A program made the position numbers and the translations under genes. A model generated the notes under the pieces. That model did not search any database. It was not told the DNA's origin and was given only the letters and a program-made list of their open reading frames with translations. This document shows positions 10,926-20,641 of a stretch of 64,000 nt of DNA, piece by piece (position 1 is the stretch's first letter; each line of letters opens with the position of its first letter). Origin of the DNA: Dactylorhiza incarnata (taxonomy: Eukaryota; Streptophyta; Magnoliopsida; Asparagales; Orchidaceae); contig JAWHQI010000068.1 in assembly GCA_033032865.1 (NCBI GenBank), positions 2,976,001-3,040,000 on the forward strand, written 5' to 3'.

Positions 10926-11030
10926 ACCTTAAAGTCCAACCCTAGGCTTGGTATGTTAAAATTACTATTTGCAGACCGCTTGAGTTTTCTCCTTCTTACC
11001 TAAGTTCACATGGTCATAAGCTCTTCCTAT

Positions 11031-11061
11031 GGTTTTGTCATGACCTAGTCATGACAAAACC
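11031..11061. repeat. Perfect 14-bp inverted repeat near an LTR tip
   Basis: GGTTTTGTCATGAC (11031-11044) and GTCATGACAAAACC (11048-11061) are exact reverse complements separated by CTA. The repeat lies 34 bp inside the TGTAACATCCC terminus at 11095. Confidence 0.75.
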
Positions 11062-11401
11062 AACTTGGGGATCAAATTGTTTGAGGGATGTTACAGATGG
11101 GGGGCTAGAGGGGCCAGGAGGAGAGAAGGAGGCAGGAGAAGAGGGAGAGTGAAACATTCGAGAAGAGGAGATGGAGGAGGCTCATGGGGAGCAGGCCGAG
11201 CAAATGGAGGAGGAGGCTGCGGTAGGAGAGGAGACCCAATACAAAGGAAGGGAGGCAAGGGGCAGATGGGAAGAGCCATCCCGGCTTGATGCGGCGGAAG
11301 AAGTGGTCGAGATGGAGGTCACCACCCGGGAGGGGAAAGCGGAGAAGGTGCGAGTCAGCGGGGGCCATGGCCCTGAGGACAGGGAGAAGATGCTGGAGTG
11401 A

Positions 11402-12340
11402 ATCCAGAGGAGCATGGACATCTTCGCAAGGAGCGCGACAGACATTTCGGGCATCGATGCGGACTTGGCCTACCACTGACTCAACCTCAAGCCAAGAACC
11501 AGCCCCATCCGACAAAAGAGGAGGGCCATCGCTGACAAGCTGGAGGAGCCGATCCGTGAGGAAGTCGAGAAGCTCCTCAAAACAGGTTTTGTCTCAGAGA
11601 TCCAGTATCCAGGTTGGGTCTCCAATGTCGTCATGGTAAAGAAAGGCGATGACCGCTAGAGAATGTGTACCGATTTTTCACTTTTAAACAAAGCATGCCC
11701 TTAGGATTGTTACCCCATACCTTAAATCGATGCGTTGGTTGACTCAGTCGTCGGTTTTTCTGTAATGAGTTTTTTAGATGCTTTTTCAGGTTATCATCAG
11801 ATCAGGATGCACCCACCGGACGTCAAGGATGTCTCCTTCATCATGAGAGAAGGGTGCTACTCCTATAAGATGATGCCGTTTGGGCTAAAAAATACAGGGG
11901 CGACGTACTAGAGGATGATGAACCGAGTCTTCCGGGAACAAAGGGGAAGGAACTTGGAGGTATACGTGGATGACCTCAAGGTAAAAAGCAAGGATGTGAG
12001 CTCCCACCTACAAGACCTAGAAGAGACCTTTGCCACTCTGCGCAGGTTCAAGATGAGGTTGAACCCTTTGAAATGTATCTTCAGAGTCGGCAAGGGGAAG
12101 TTTCTATGTCACCTCCTTACCCCGGCGAGGGTAGAGCCTAACCCAGACAATGTGAAAGCAATAATGGAATTGAGATCGCCTCGGAATGCTAAGGAAGTCC
12201 AGCGCCTGACGGGAAAGCTTGCAGGGTTGAGTAGGTTTCTCTCCTGGGTGGGAGAGAAATGCTCCCCCTTTTTCAAAGTATTACGGGGCAATCAAAAGTT
12301 TGAGTGGACGAATGAGTGTGAGGAGGCCTTCCAAGCCTAA
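11402..12340 (+). pseudogene. pol: Tat-like reverse transcriptase, many stop codons
   Basis: Frame 2 carries the RT entry region (PIREEVEKLLKTGF, about 11545-11590), MCTDFSLLNKACP (about 11663-11701), SFLDAFSGYHQIRMHP (about 11768), MMPFGLKNTGATY (about 11870) and the active site YVDD (about 11962-11973). The connection region runs to 12340. In-frame stops occur near 11478, 11657, 11700, 11721 and 11909 and at 12338-12340. Several fit CAG to TAG, CAA to TAA or TGG to TAG changes. The active-site aspartates are still present, but the frame is unusable. Confidence 0.8.
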
Positions 12341-12798
12341 AAAATCAGCTCACCAAGGCTCCACTACTCCAAGGTCCTAAGGAGGGAGAGGGCCTAGCCT
12401 TATACCTCGGAGTCGGGGCTAAAGCCGTAAGCTCTGTCTTGGTCCGAGAAGAGGGAAAGAAGCAGCTGCCCGTTTACTACGTGAGCAGGGTTTTGAAGAA
12501 GGCGGAGCTCCGATACCCGATTTTAGAAAAGCTGGCCTTCGCTCTGGTCATCTCAGCTAGGAAGCTCAGGCCGTATTTCCAAGCTCATTCGATCCAAGTG
12601 GTGACCGACCACCCCCTTCACAAAATCTTTGAGGGGGTAGAGAATTCATGGAGGATCGCAAAGTGGTTAGTGGAGTTGAGCGAGTTTGACATCACATTTG
12701 TCCCTCAGCTATCGATGAAGGCTCAGGTCATTTTAGATTTCATGGCGAACTATGTGGTTAAGCTGGAAGAGGAGCAAACCCCTAGGCACGTCCCCTAG
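12341..12798 (+). pseudogene. pol: Tat-like first RNase H domain
   Basis: After a frameshift near 12340 the domain is read in frame 1: KQLPVYYVSRVL (about 12460), ELRYPILEKLAFAL (about 12508), VVTDHPLHKIF (about 12597) and the tail ISELDITFVPQ-like segment (about 12680-12710). It ends at TAG 12796-12798, which interrupts the linker to the second RNase H in the same frame. Confidence 0.75.
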
Positions 12799-13083
12799 AA
12801 GTTGCTGGTTGATGGGGACTAAGGAAAGAACTCTCCTAGAGGGGGAGTGGTATTGGAAAGCCCTCATGGAGTGAAAATTGAGCAAGCACTAGTAATATAT
12901 TTTCCCATCACCAACAACCAGGCGGAGTACGAGGCAGTGATTGCCGGTTTATGTCTAGCCCAAGAGTTAGGGGTTCATGATCTGGAGGTCCTCACAAATT
13001 CGATGGTAATAGCCTCACAAGTCAAGGGTGTGTTGAAACCGATTTCTTGGTCTCTTGTGAAGCTCGGGCCCTCAACGAGTTAA
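12799..13083 (+). pseudogene. Second, plant-type RNase H of a Tat-like element
   Basis: Same frame as the first RNase H. It shows LLVDGD (about 12805) as the first catalytic Asp region, NNQAEYEAVIAGL (about 12913) with the catalytic Glu, and LTNSMVIASQVKG (about 12991), where the family normally has Asp (DSQLV) but here has Asn. A stop follows VDGD near 12820. This extra domain was gained by Tat elements from a cellular-type RNase H. The D-to-N change together with the stop suggests loss of function. Confidence 0.75.
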
Positions 13084-13260
13084 GGGGCAGCTTGCCCTTA
13101 CTGATCCCTCGGAATGGGCAGACTGGAGACTTGGAACTAGAATAAGACCTTAGTCACATCGAGGAGGTCCCACCACAAACCCGGAAGATCGTTGAGCGCT
13201 TCCCCTCCCAAGCCAAAGCTGAGACTGGGCACCTTGGAGAGCTAGAGAGCTGAACCAAAG

Positions 13261-14083
13261 TGACCTAGGGAGGAAGAAGCTCAGAATATGAGATTTGGAA
13301 TCCTCTCCCAAGGTGCCCTTCAAGGTCTATTTATAGTTTTTTGCTCGTGGTCTGTTAATAGCGGAATTCCGCCTTTTGGTTTTACTAAACGCACCCCAAT
13401 TTGGCCTGCTAACAACCAAACTCCACTGTTTAAAGGGGATAACTGCAGACCACCAGAGGTTTCTAGGTAAAAAACACCTCCGGGCTCTTACTGGGCGAGC
13501 TACCCATAGGAGCTCCCCTCGCGACCTGACCCGGCGAGGGGGGGTGGCGAAATCTCCACCTCAACAAGAGGCGTTCTATGTGAAAATCTGCTGAACTGGC
13601 GGGAAGATTGAGTTCGTCGAGTTGAGAAGCAAATTTGTCGAACTGAAGCGTGACGTTCATCGAACGCAGAACAGATTTCGTCGAATGCAGAGCTGAGTTC
13701 GTCGATCTCAAACCGGAGTTCGTCGAACTGAAGACAAAATCTGCAGAGCTGGCTGGAAGACTGAAATCGTCGAGCTGAAAAGCAAGTTCGTCGAACTAAA
13801 GCGGGACGTTCGTCGAACACAGATTGAAGTTCGTCGAACGCAGAAACTTGGAAAGAATTCGGCTCGCCCAGAAGACCACTATAAGCGGGCCGCGAGGATC
13901 TGGCTCGCCCGCTTTCTCGCGAGCGGTCGCCGAGTGCCCGGCTCGCCCGCCTTCCTGCGAGAGACCTTTGAGACTCTGGCTCACCTTCCATATTACTTCT
14001 TTCGCCTGTTGAATTCTCCATCTATGCCCATCTCTTGGCGAATATCAGGGTTGTACACAATCCCCGCTCTTCGCAGGGCTACC
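13261..14083 (-). repeat. LTR-like fragment with TTCGTCGAAC array, split by LARD-1
   Basis: Contains a minus-strand TATA box (13333-13341) and, upstream on that strand, an array of GTCGAAC-type motifs (13582-13857) with an internal period of about 156 bp. The array closely resembles 57662-57795 in the SIRE-B LTR, but flanking DNA does not match. 13880-14030 is GC-rich with GCTCGCCCGC/GCGAGCGG dyads. LARD-1 inserted at 14083, and the host sequence resumes at 22076. Confidence 0.55.
13333..13341 (-). promoter_or_regulatory. TATA-like element CTATAAATA
   Basis: Minus-strand CTATAAATAG lies about 240 bp downstream, in the minus sense, of the GTCGAAC array. Because CTATTTATAG is almost symmetric, the direction rests on the array order. 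Confidence 0.35.
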
Positions 14084-14994
14084 TGTTGGATCTGTAGGCG
14101 CCCTTAGAGGGGGGGGGGGATGAATAAGGGTTTTAAACTTTTCAAGATTGTTTAAGAATAAATGCACTGCTTCTACCGCCAGCGGTAGAGTTACCGCTTG
14201 GCGTTAGCAATAGAGAAAGTCCTTTTTAGGTTAGAACAATGAAAAACATAAAGCATGAATCAGAGATGAAGAACCAAACATATTTTCATTAAATTAAAAA
14301 GAAACAACTATGATTACAAAATCTTCTCCCAATGACGCTTGGAGAGAGAGGCGACTAATGAAAAACACTTTTGGTTTTCTATACCGACTCGTATCCCCAC
14401 GAACCGGCTGGCTTTAGCCGATCTCTCCCCAGATACGGCCTCAAGCCGCTCTAGCCAATCTATCACAAGAAAGGTCTCGAGCACCCCCAAGATCTACTCC
14501 CTAGACCCAGTCGCCGTGTGGCGAATTCCTCCCTAAGTCCTACCTAGACCTAGTCGCCGTGTGGCGAATTCCCCTTAGTCCCCGCAAGGCCCTAGTCACC
14601 GTGTGGCGAGTTTCTCTACCGAACAAAAGATATAAATGTTACAATTTGAAAGTAAAAACAAAACTCAAAATAAAGACTCCCTCAAATGTAGAACTTGATG
14701 TCGATGTAGATACGTTCGTATTGGTCTTCAAGTTCTTTTGCGTTCACGAACATTGACGGAGTACTTGGGGCTGCTTGGAGAAGGCTCTCACGAGTTCTCT
14801 GAATATATGGCTTCTATTCCTTCTGTATCAGCAAGCAGCAACGAAGGTAACACCACTCTTTAAATAGATTCGACAGCTACCGCCTGTGCTAGTACTACCG
14901 CCCCGCGATAGTGACACGATGCGCACACGGATCATGGCAGTTAAGGCAACTTCATTGCGCAAACGGTTATGACAGCCTAGCGCGTCACGGTAAC

Positions 14995-15013
14995 ACTATC
15001 GCCCCGCGATAGT
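14995..15013. repeat. ACTATCGC-CCC-GCGATAGT dyad in LARD-1 U3
   Basis: Perfect 8-bp arms around CCC. The matching position in the other LTR (about 21554) reads GTGATAGT on the right arm, which still allows a G-U pair. Confidence 0.7.
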
Positions 15014-15255
15014 GCAATTTCCTTCCTTCAGCCAATATCTCTTTCCCTATTTTCCCCTCAATCAACTGCAGATGGGATGTTTCCAAAAGCTACCGCCGGG
15101 CGTTATACCTAACGCGCCACGATAGTACTTGCCAAACATAGCGACCCGTCAACATTCCTTTTTCTGCACTATTTCCATTCTGTCAATAGTTTCCATATAT
15201 GCTAACGCCAGCGTCAGTTCTAGCGCTCCGCGGTAGATCATTTCATCGGGCCAGC

Positions 15256-15347
15256 TTGCATCTCAGCGGTTTCCCTTCTCAGCTGTTTCGTATCAGCGGT
15301 TTCGTATCAGCGGTTTCGTCTCAGCGGTTTCATTTAAGCGGTTCGTT
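15256..15347. repeat. CAGCGGTTTC short tandem repeats in LARD-1 LTR
   Basis: CAGCGGTTTCGTAT-like units of about 16 bp occur five to six times. The second LTR (about 21819-21905) has one or two more units, so the repeat number changed after insertion. Confidence 0.7.
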
Positions 15348-15515
15348 AGTGCTAGCGCCAGCAGTAATGTTAATGCAGCGCGGTAGCAACAAAAACAGCA
15401 CCATGGAGATTTGAAAGCACAAAATCCTGCATACTATAAACACAAAACAAGTATGATCAAGTACAATAGGATTTGTTATTGTCAAACCAAGAGATGCGGA
15501 AAGCATGTTCCAACA

Positions 15516-15530
15516 AACTCCCCCTTTTGA
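15516..15530 (-). other. LARD-1 polypurine tract
   Basis: On the minus strand, AAAAGGGGGAGTT directly precedes the 3' LTR start TGTTGG. The same tract occurs at 24277 and 44616. Confidence 0.75.
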
Positions 15531-16114
15531 TAATAACAAATCTCCTTAGAAAGAAATAATACAATTGATAGGAATTTGTGTTTATAATAGAGATAAGCAT
15601 GAAATGTAAGACAGATGCATATGCTCCCCCTAAATGAATGCCCCCTACAACAAATCTTCCTATGAGCTTAACTCCCCAAACATGTTAATTTCTTTCAAAT
15701 TTATTCTCCCCCTTTTGGTATTATCAAGAGAGGGTGGAGAGGAAGGCCAACAAAAAGTGTGTAATTACTGTGTAGAGAGGGAATGAGCATGATAAACATG
15801 TAAACACTAAGGAAAAATACAATGGATAGGAGTGAAAAGAGAAAGTGAAGAGATTGTCATAAAAAGACCACTTGTTGGGAAAAACATTCATGATCGAGCA
15901 TACAAGTAGTAAAGAGGTGGAAAGCATGACAAAATATTTGTTTTAAGTGAACATCTATATAGGAATTGAGAAGCATAGTAGATGATTAAGAATTTTGGAT
16001 ATAACAAAATAGATGTTGTAGCAATTTAAGTTCACAAAGGATTTTGCTTTATAAAAGTTTTAAGCACACAAAAAAGGTAATGAATTCCAAATAACCAATC
16101 TACCCAGAAAATAT

Positions 16115-16360
16115 GTCTACACCCTAGCCCCGTACTAAGTGACGGATGGGCATGAGGAGCTATATACATGGCGTAGGTTGGGGTGTTAGTCCCATATGCA
16201 AACACTAGACAAAAAACTTAACCTAGCACTCTTTCCCCCCAGTGCCTCGCAAGGCCCCACTGGAACCCTCCCCGGTTAAGGACAAGACATGACTAGAGAT
16301 AATGTTATCTAATGTCTACAATCTACGCCCCTGCTATGGTTAGATATGAAGTCATGGATA
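16115..16360 (-). other. Conserved GC-rich structured block in LARD-1
   Basis: About 245 bp that stand out as GC-richer and much better conserved (with 46756-46998) than the A/T-rich flanks. CCAGTG (16239-16244) pairs with CACTGG (16258-16263), enclosing CCT-CGCA-AGG. In LARD-2 the right arm is CATTGG, which keeps a G-U pair. It has no ORF in common with LARD-2 that would explain the conservation. Confidence 0.55.
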
Positions 16361-17220
16361 ATAATTATTGGAAACATTTAAGCGTTTTAAATCTAATGAT
16401 GGGTACATAGCCTATGGATTTATATTTTTGTTTGAATTTTTTACCGAAAAGGGCACATAGCTAATTTGAAATTCATTAATAAATCAGAGTTTTTGCGGAA
16501 GAAATAACATTTTGGAATAAAGAATACATCCTTTTAGCAATAAAAATGATTTGAAATTCACTAATAAGAGGATGTTTTTAGCATAAAAATTTTCATTGAA
16601 ATAGATCAGAGTTTTTAGCATGAAAGTGATATATGTGTTAGAATAACCAATATCAATTTTACCAAGCAAGTCTACCATTTGTTGAAAAAGGAATTTTGAT
16701 ATTTAAGACTTGATAGAAGCATGAAAGCGCAAGGTAGAAAAAATATATGGTGATGATGCGGAAGACTTATAGAAATACAAGAAAACATCCTTTTATAATC
16801 ATGATTATTCATAAGAAGAAATATGAGTTAAATTCCAAAGATGATGTTTTTTGTAAATCATTTTGCATTTAAAATCTTTAATTTGACAATAAAGTAACCA
16901 AGCATGAAATAATGTTTTCAAAAAGAAATTACTACAACGTTATATTAATTCACAAATTCAACACATACAAAACATTGTAGAGAGCATGCTAGGTTATCTA
17001 GTGCATTTCATAAATAAAGAGTAGTATAGAATTAGCATTAGGATCCAATACTCATGAGAATAAGTGTTATGGAAGATAATGATGTGCACATAAGTGTATT
17101 TTGAATAGAGTAAACAAACGTTTTAATCAAAAATACAAGAACTATGTAAAGTAAAGAGCACAATAAAACACAAATAGTTTTACTTCCACAAACTTCAATG
17201 CACAAAAAAATGTACAACTA

Positions 17221-17460
17221 CCAAGGCGCTTTGCACACACAATGCTCATTAAGACTTATCAGGGTGCAAAGTAGTGCTTGGGGGATCACATATTTTATTT
17301 TATTTTAATGTTGAGACTAGTGATCCTGTGTACTTAAGAGTAAGTGGTTTTTATTTTGAAAGAAAGATATGGTTTGCACAAGATACTTTACTATTCTTTC
17401 CAAGGTGCTTAACCTCACAATGCTTATTAAGACTAATCAGGAGGTTCAAGTAGTGCTTGG
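17221..17460 (-). other. Two covarying stem-loops in LARD-1
   Basis: Copy 1 (17221-17281) pairs CCAAG with CTTGG and CTTTGCAC (17229-17236) with GTGCAAAG (17264-17271). Copy 2 (17400-17460) pairs CCAAG with CTTGG and CTTAACCTC (17408-17416) with GAGGTTcAAG (17441-17450). The inner stems differ in sequence but pair in each copy, and the loop ACAATGCTYATTAAGACT is conserved. LARD-2 has one copy at 45496-45556. Confidence 0.6.
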
Positions 17461-17985
17461 TGGAGTTATCTTTGTCACTTTATTTTATGATTTTTGTTTT
17501 GTACAAAGTTCTCCGAATACACTTGTTTTGCAAACCAATATAATTTATGAAAACATAACCACTTTTCTTAACTTTTAAAAGTGCAAACAAAGGTTGTGTA
17601 GGTAAGATACTTGTGCAATTTTTAATTCATTGTACTATTACAAAAACATACACAAGCATTCTTAGATTAAAAACATGTGTAGATAATGCCAAAATAAGTG
17701 AGTGAATAAATACCATTATCAAACATAAAACATTTACTCATACTTAGAGGCATGCTAAACTTGGTTCTACACAACTTTTACAATATAATTTATGCACATG
17801 AGTTTAGAAGTACCAAGGCATGAAAAAGAGAATGTTCAAAGTAGTTTGAAAATATGAATCACACATTGTAGAAAGTCTTAAGGGATAGAAGAAATCATGC
17901 TTGATTTTCACAATAAAGTCCATTCAGTATTTTTGATATTTTTGAGAAAAATTTTAATTTAAAGTTTGAACTCATATAATTTGAT

Positions 17986-18058
17986 CTTGGACTTCCCGAG
18001 GTCTACCCTGTGAGAGGTTCGCCCGATAATAGGTGATGTGATGGGATGATAACCCAAA
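17986..18058 (-). other. Conserved 73-bp module, copy C
   Basis: On the minus strand it reads TTTGGG, TCATCCCATCACA, CCTATTATC, CACAGGGTAG and CGGGAAGTCCAAG, matching copies A and B. LARD-2 lacks it at the matching place (about 46030), so it was either inserted in LARD-1 or deleted from LARD-2. Confidence 0.65.
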
Positions 18059-19122
18059 TCACCCTTTCGCAAGATACATGTAAATAGAAAAGTTAAGTTC
18101 AAAATAATAATTTTTGATACTTGTTTTTGTTTTATATTTTTGTATTTGATTTTTACATATAGGAATAGAAATCAAACAAATAACCAAAGAATGGAATAAA
18201 ATATTTTTTTGTAATTTGGCTTTTGTAATTTTGTATTTTTATTTTTCAAAAAATCAATTATAGGCAGAAATGCAAAAATGAGTAGTACATATAAAATAAT
18301 ATATTTTTAGTGATTTTTCAGAATTTTTAAAATTACAGAAAATCGGATACTTGAGCTAGCGCCGGCGTTGGTCCTAGCTCCTGCGTTAGCTCACAGAGAG
18401 TGCTTATTTTAATCATATGGCCTAGATTTTATTCGATTTTGCTTCCGATTTTTCTTAATTATGTTTGTGCAATGTAAGGCCTGTCTAATGAAGTGAGGAG
18501 ACGAGAAGAAATCGCAAAAAGTTGCGGAAGTTAAAATTTTAGTACATGGGTTTCATATTCATTAAACCTTAATTCTTGAGTTTTGCACAACATATGCATG
18601 AGTGAAATGATCATAAATAAGTGAAATTATATTCATGCAATTTTTAAATTCCGGTTTGACATGATTGTGATTAAACATACTAAGGGTAATCAAAATGATG
18701 CAAATATATTAAATATTTAAGCAAAACATGCGCATTTTATAAGTTTAGCCTAATACCCCCCAAAACACCTTTTGAATCCATTTTGACACTTATTTCATTT
18801 AGTCTTAATAATATCATATGACAAAGTTAGTTTTTCAAATTTTATAAGACTTTTAGGAAATGGATTTAGAAGGGTAAAAATAAAAAAGATAAGTAGATCA
18901 CTAGAAAAATGATATGACTTTTTATTCAACTTTATTCAATTTGATTTATTTATGAATTTTGGTTTAATATGTGGAAGACATATCACATGTTATATAAAGT
19001 GATCATATCATGATGGCTCAAAGAAATAAAATCAAGAACAAAAAGGAAATAAAGCATACCATGAAGTAGAGAATTGATATTTCATTTTTAATTGATTTCT
19101 ACTTCATGCAAATGATAAGATA

Positions 19123-19308
19123 CTATTGAATGAGAGATTTAGGTATCCAAAGAGGACCAGGTGTGACGGTTCCTTTGGGTACCCAAATACAACGTGTTTT
19201 CTTTTGGGGAGATAGTGATGAATGAGCCCTTTTAAGTGGAGTTAGTGTTTCATTTTTAACTTTGGGCCTCCATTCAAACATTGGACAAACATTATTTTTA
19301 GTTTTCAA
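19123..19308 (-). pseudogene. LARD-1 gag-pol linker remnant
   Basis: A 61-residue minus-strand frame contains FEWRPKVKNETLTPL, CIWVPKG and PLWIPKSL. WVPKG repeats of this sort lie between gag and protease in SIRE-like copia polyproteins. LARD-2 has the same segment (about 48860-49119), also ending just after IPKSLI. No protease follows, so this may be the shared end of coding in the family. Confidence 0.5.
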
Positions 19309-19672
19309 ATTTCCATAATCATTTACTTGAATATTTGGTTCAAAATGATTTTTGAATTTATAATTTAGAGGAAATTTGTAAATAATTTTAGGTTGGGAGA
19401 AGAATGAATTGTAAATAATGGTGATTTTGAATTTGATTTACAAATCCTTTATGTTTCTTACTCCCATTATTAACCTTTGTTAAGATGTTCATATTCATAT
19501 TCAACTTGTTTTTAGATATAGTTTGATATTGTGAATTTGTATTTACCATTTTCATAAGCAAGTTGATTTTTGATTTTAATTCACCATTCTTAACTAGAAG
19601 ATTATGTCTAGCTTTATTATAAGCGATTGTGCTCTTCTTAAGAATGGAAACAATTGAATCAATATGATTTTG

Positions 19673-20592
19673 TTAGTTATTTCTATATTCATCAAATGTT
19701 TCATCCATCTCTTTAATTTCAATTTTATAGTCCTTACACTTAGCACAATTATTTTTCAAGGATGAATTTTCTAAACATAATCTTTCATTTTGTTTTTTTT
19801 TAATAAAAAGAAGTTCCTTTTCAAGTTCCTTTTGATTTTCTTTTAATTCATTATATTCTACACAAGGTGTACTGTTTTCAACTAAGGAACCATGGATAGA
19901 ATTAGATAAATTTGAATTTGATTGTTCATTAATTTTTGCCTTAAAATTTTTATTTTCTAAGCGCAAATGTTTATTAGCATTCTTTAATTTCTTAATTTTT
20001 CACTTTGTAGTTTGAAGCAATTGTAATGTAGAAATAGAAGTACAAAAATGGGATTTGATTTCCTTACATTGCTTTCAGGAGAGGCACAATTTGAACATAT
20101 CATTTCTTTGACATCTTTTTGGCACTCCTCTTCCGGAGATAGTATTTCTTCTTCTCTTCCATTTGATGTGTGCTCCATTGATCCGTCATGAGAGGAGCAT
20201 TCTTGGAGACTTGTGCAAGCTTGCATATTCTCCAGTTCTTGTGAATGTTCCGTACCTGTAGAAGGAGAATCATAAGTTCTTTCAAGAAAATTCCAAATCT
20301 CATAAGCGGTAGGTAAAATATAAATAAGTTTGAAAATATTTTGGTCTAACGCACAAAATAAACTATTCATAGATTTTGCATTTAACAAAATTTCATTTCT
20401 AGTTAGTACGCCATGTGGCTTTTCAATAGTAATATTCCAAACTTTTTCATCTAAAGCCTTAAGAAAATTTTTCATTAATATTTTCCACCCTTTATAATTT
20501 TTGCCCATAAATAAAGGTGGTGACAATACTTTTTCATTTATATTAAAATTTTCCCCACTAGTAGAAGCGAGATCATGATCAAGAGACGCCAT
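19673..20592 (-). pseudogene. gag: LARD-1 gag-like ORF with a break
   Basis: The ATG at 20592 lies about 36 bp after the primer binding site. The first 202 residues hold the copia gag N-terminal pattern: PPLFMGKNYKGWKILMKNFL, VWNITIEKP, NSLFCALDQNIFKLI and AYEIWNFLERTYDSP. This matches LARD-2 gag closely and resembles UBN2/DUF4219-type gag domains. The frame ends at 19984, and the helical continuation (RLENKNFKAKINEQ) is in a second frame at 19673-19966, so one frameshift or stop splits it. No zinc knuckle is visible. Confidence 0.75.
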
Positions 20593-20627
20593 TATTCCCA
20601 GTTGTTAAGCCGATTTGGAAAAACGTA

Positions 20628-20639
20628 CCTCTGATACCA
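20628..20639 (-). other. LARD-1 primer binding site
   Basis: Minus-strand TGGTATCAGAGG, 2 bp from the 5' LTR end, differs from the initiator-Met tRNA site by one base. Confidence 0.8.
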
Positions 20640-20641
20640 CT

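Larger units (their letters stand above)
7614..11095 (-). repeat. Long LTR-like block, chromovirus style, minus strand
   Basis: The right edge read on the minus strand is TGTAACATCCC, the same 11 bases that open the chromovirus 3' LTR at 33490. Going inward come a strong inverted repeat (11031-11061), degenerate tandem repeats (10499-10925), a CT-rich stretch (about 10310-10360), a GC-rich segment (about 9610-10030) and then A/T-rich DNA to 7614. This order resembles the chromovirus LTR. No coding region is credible. The left edge and target duplication were not found, so it may be a solo LTR or a composite. 7720-9600 holds nothing I can name. Confidence 0.4.
11096..13260 (+). mobile_element. 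Tat-like Ty3/gypsy relic (pol only)
   Basis: Remains of RT, RNase H and a second RNase H on the plus strand. The pairing of two RNase H domains is a hallmark of the plant Tat lineage (Ogre, Retand and relatives). Protease and gag are missing on the left, where the TGTAACATCCC block abuts at 11095. Integrase is missing on the right, where coding similarity fades by about 13200. Many in-frame stops mark this as one of the oldest coding relics in the window. Confidence 0.75.
14084..15515 (-). repeat. LARD-1 3' LTR
   Basis: 1432 bp. Its left end is TGTTGGATCTG, its right end ATGTTCCAACA. A poly-G run (about 14107-14118) sits in the U5 end. TATTTAAAG at about 14860-14868 (minus) is the likely TATA box. 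Upstream of it, in the minus sense, is a long array of GCTACCGCC, GCGATAGT and CAGCGGTTTC motifs (about 14875-15380). Confidence 0.85.

Noticed and set aside
11065..11639. Multiple overlapping frames with Arg/Glu/Ser-rich products
   Set aside because: Frame 2 carries the entry into Tat-like RT; the others are shadows on purine-rich DNA.
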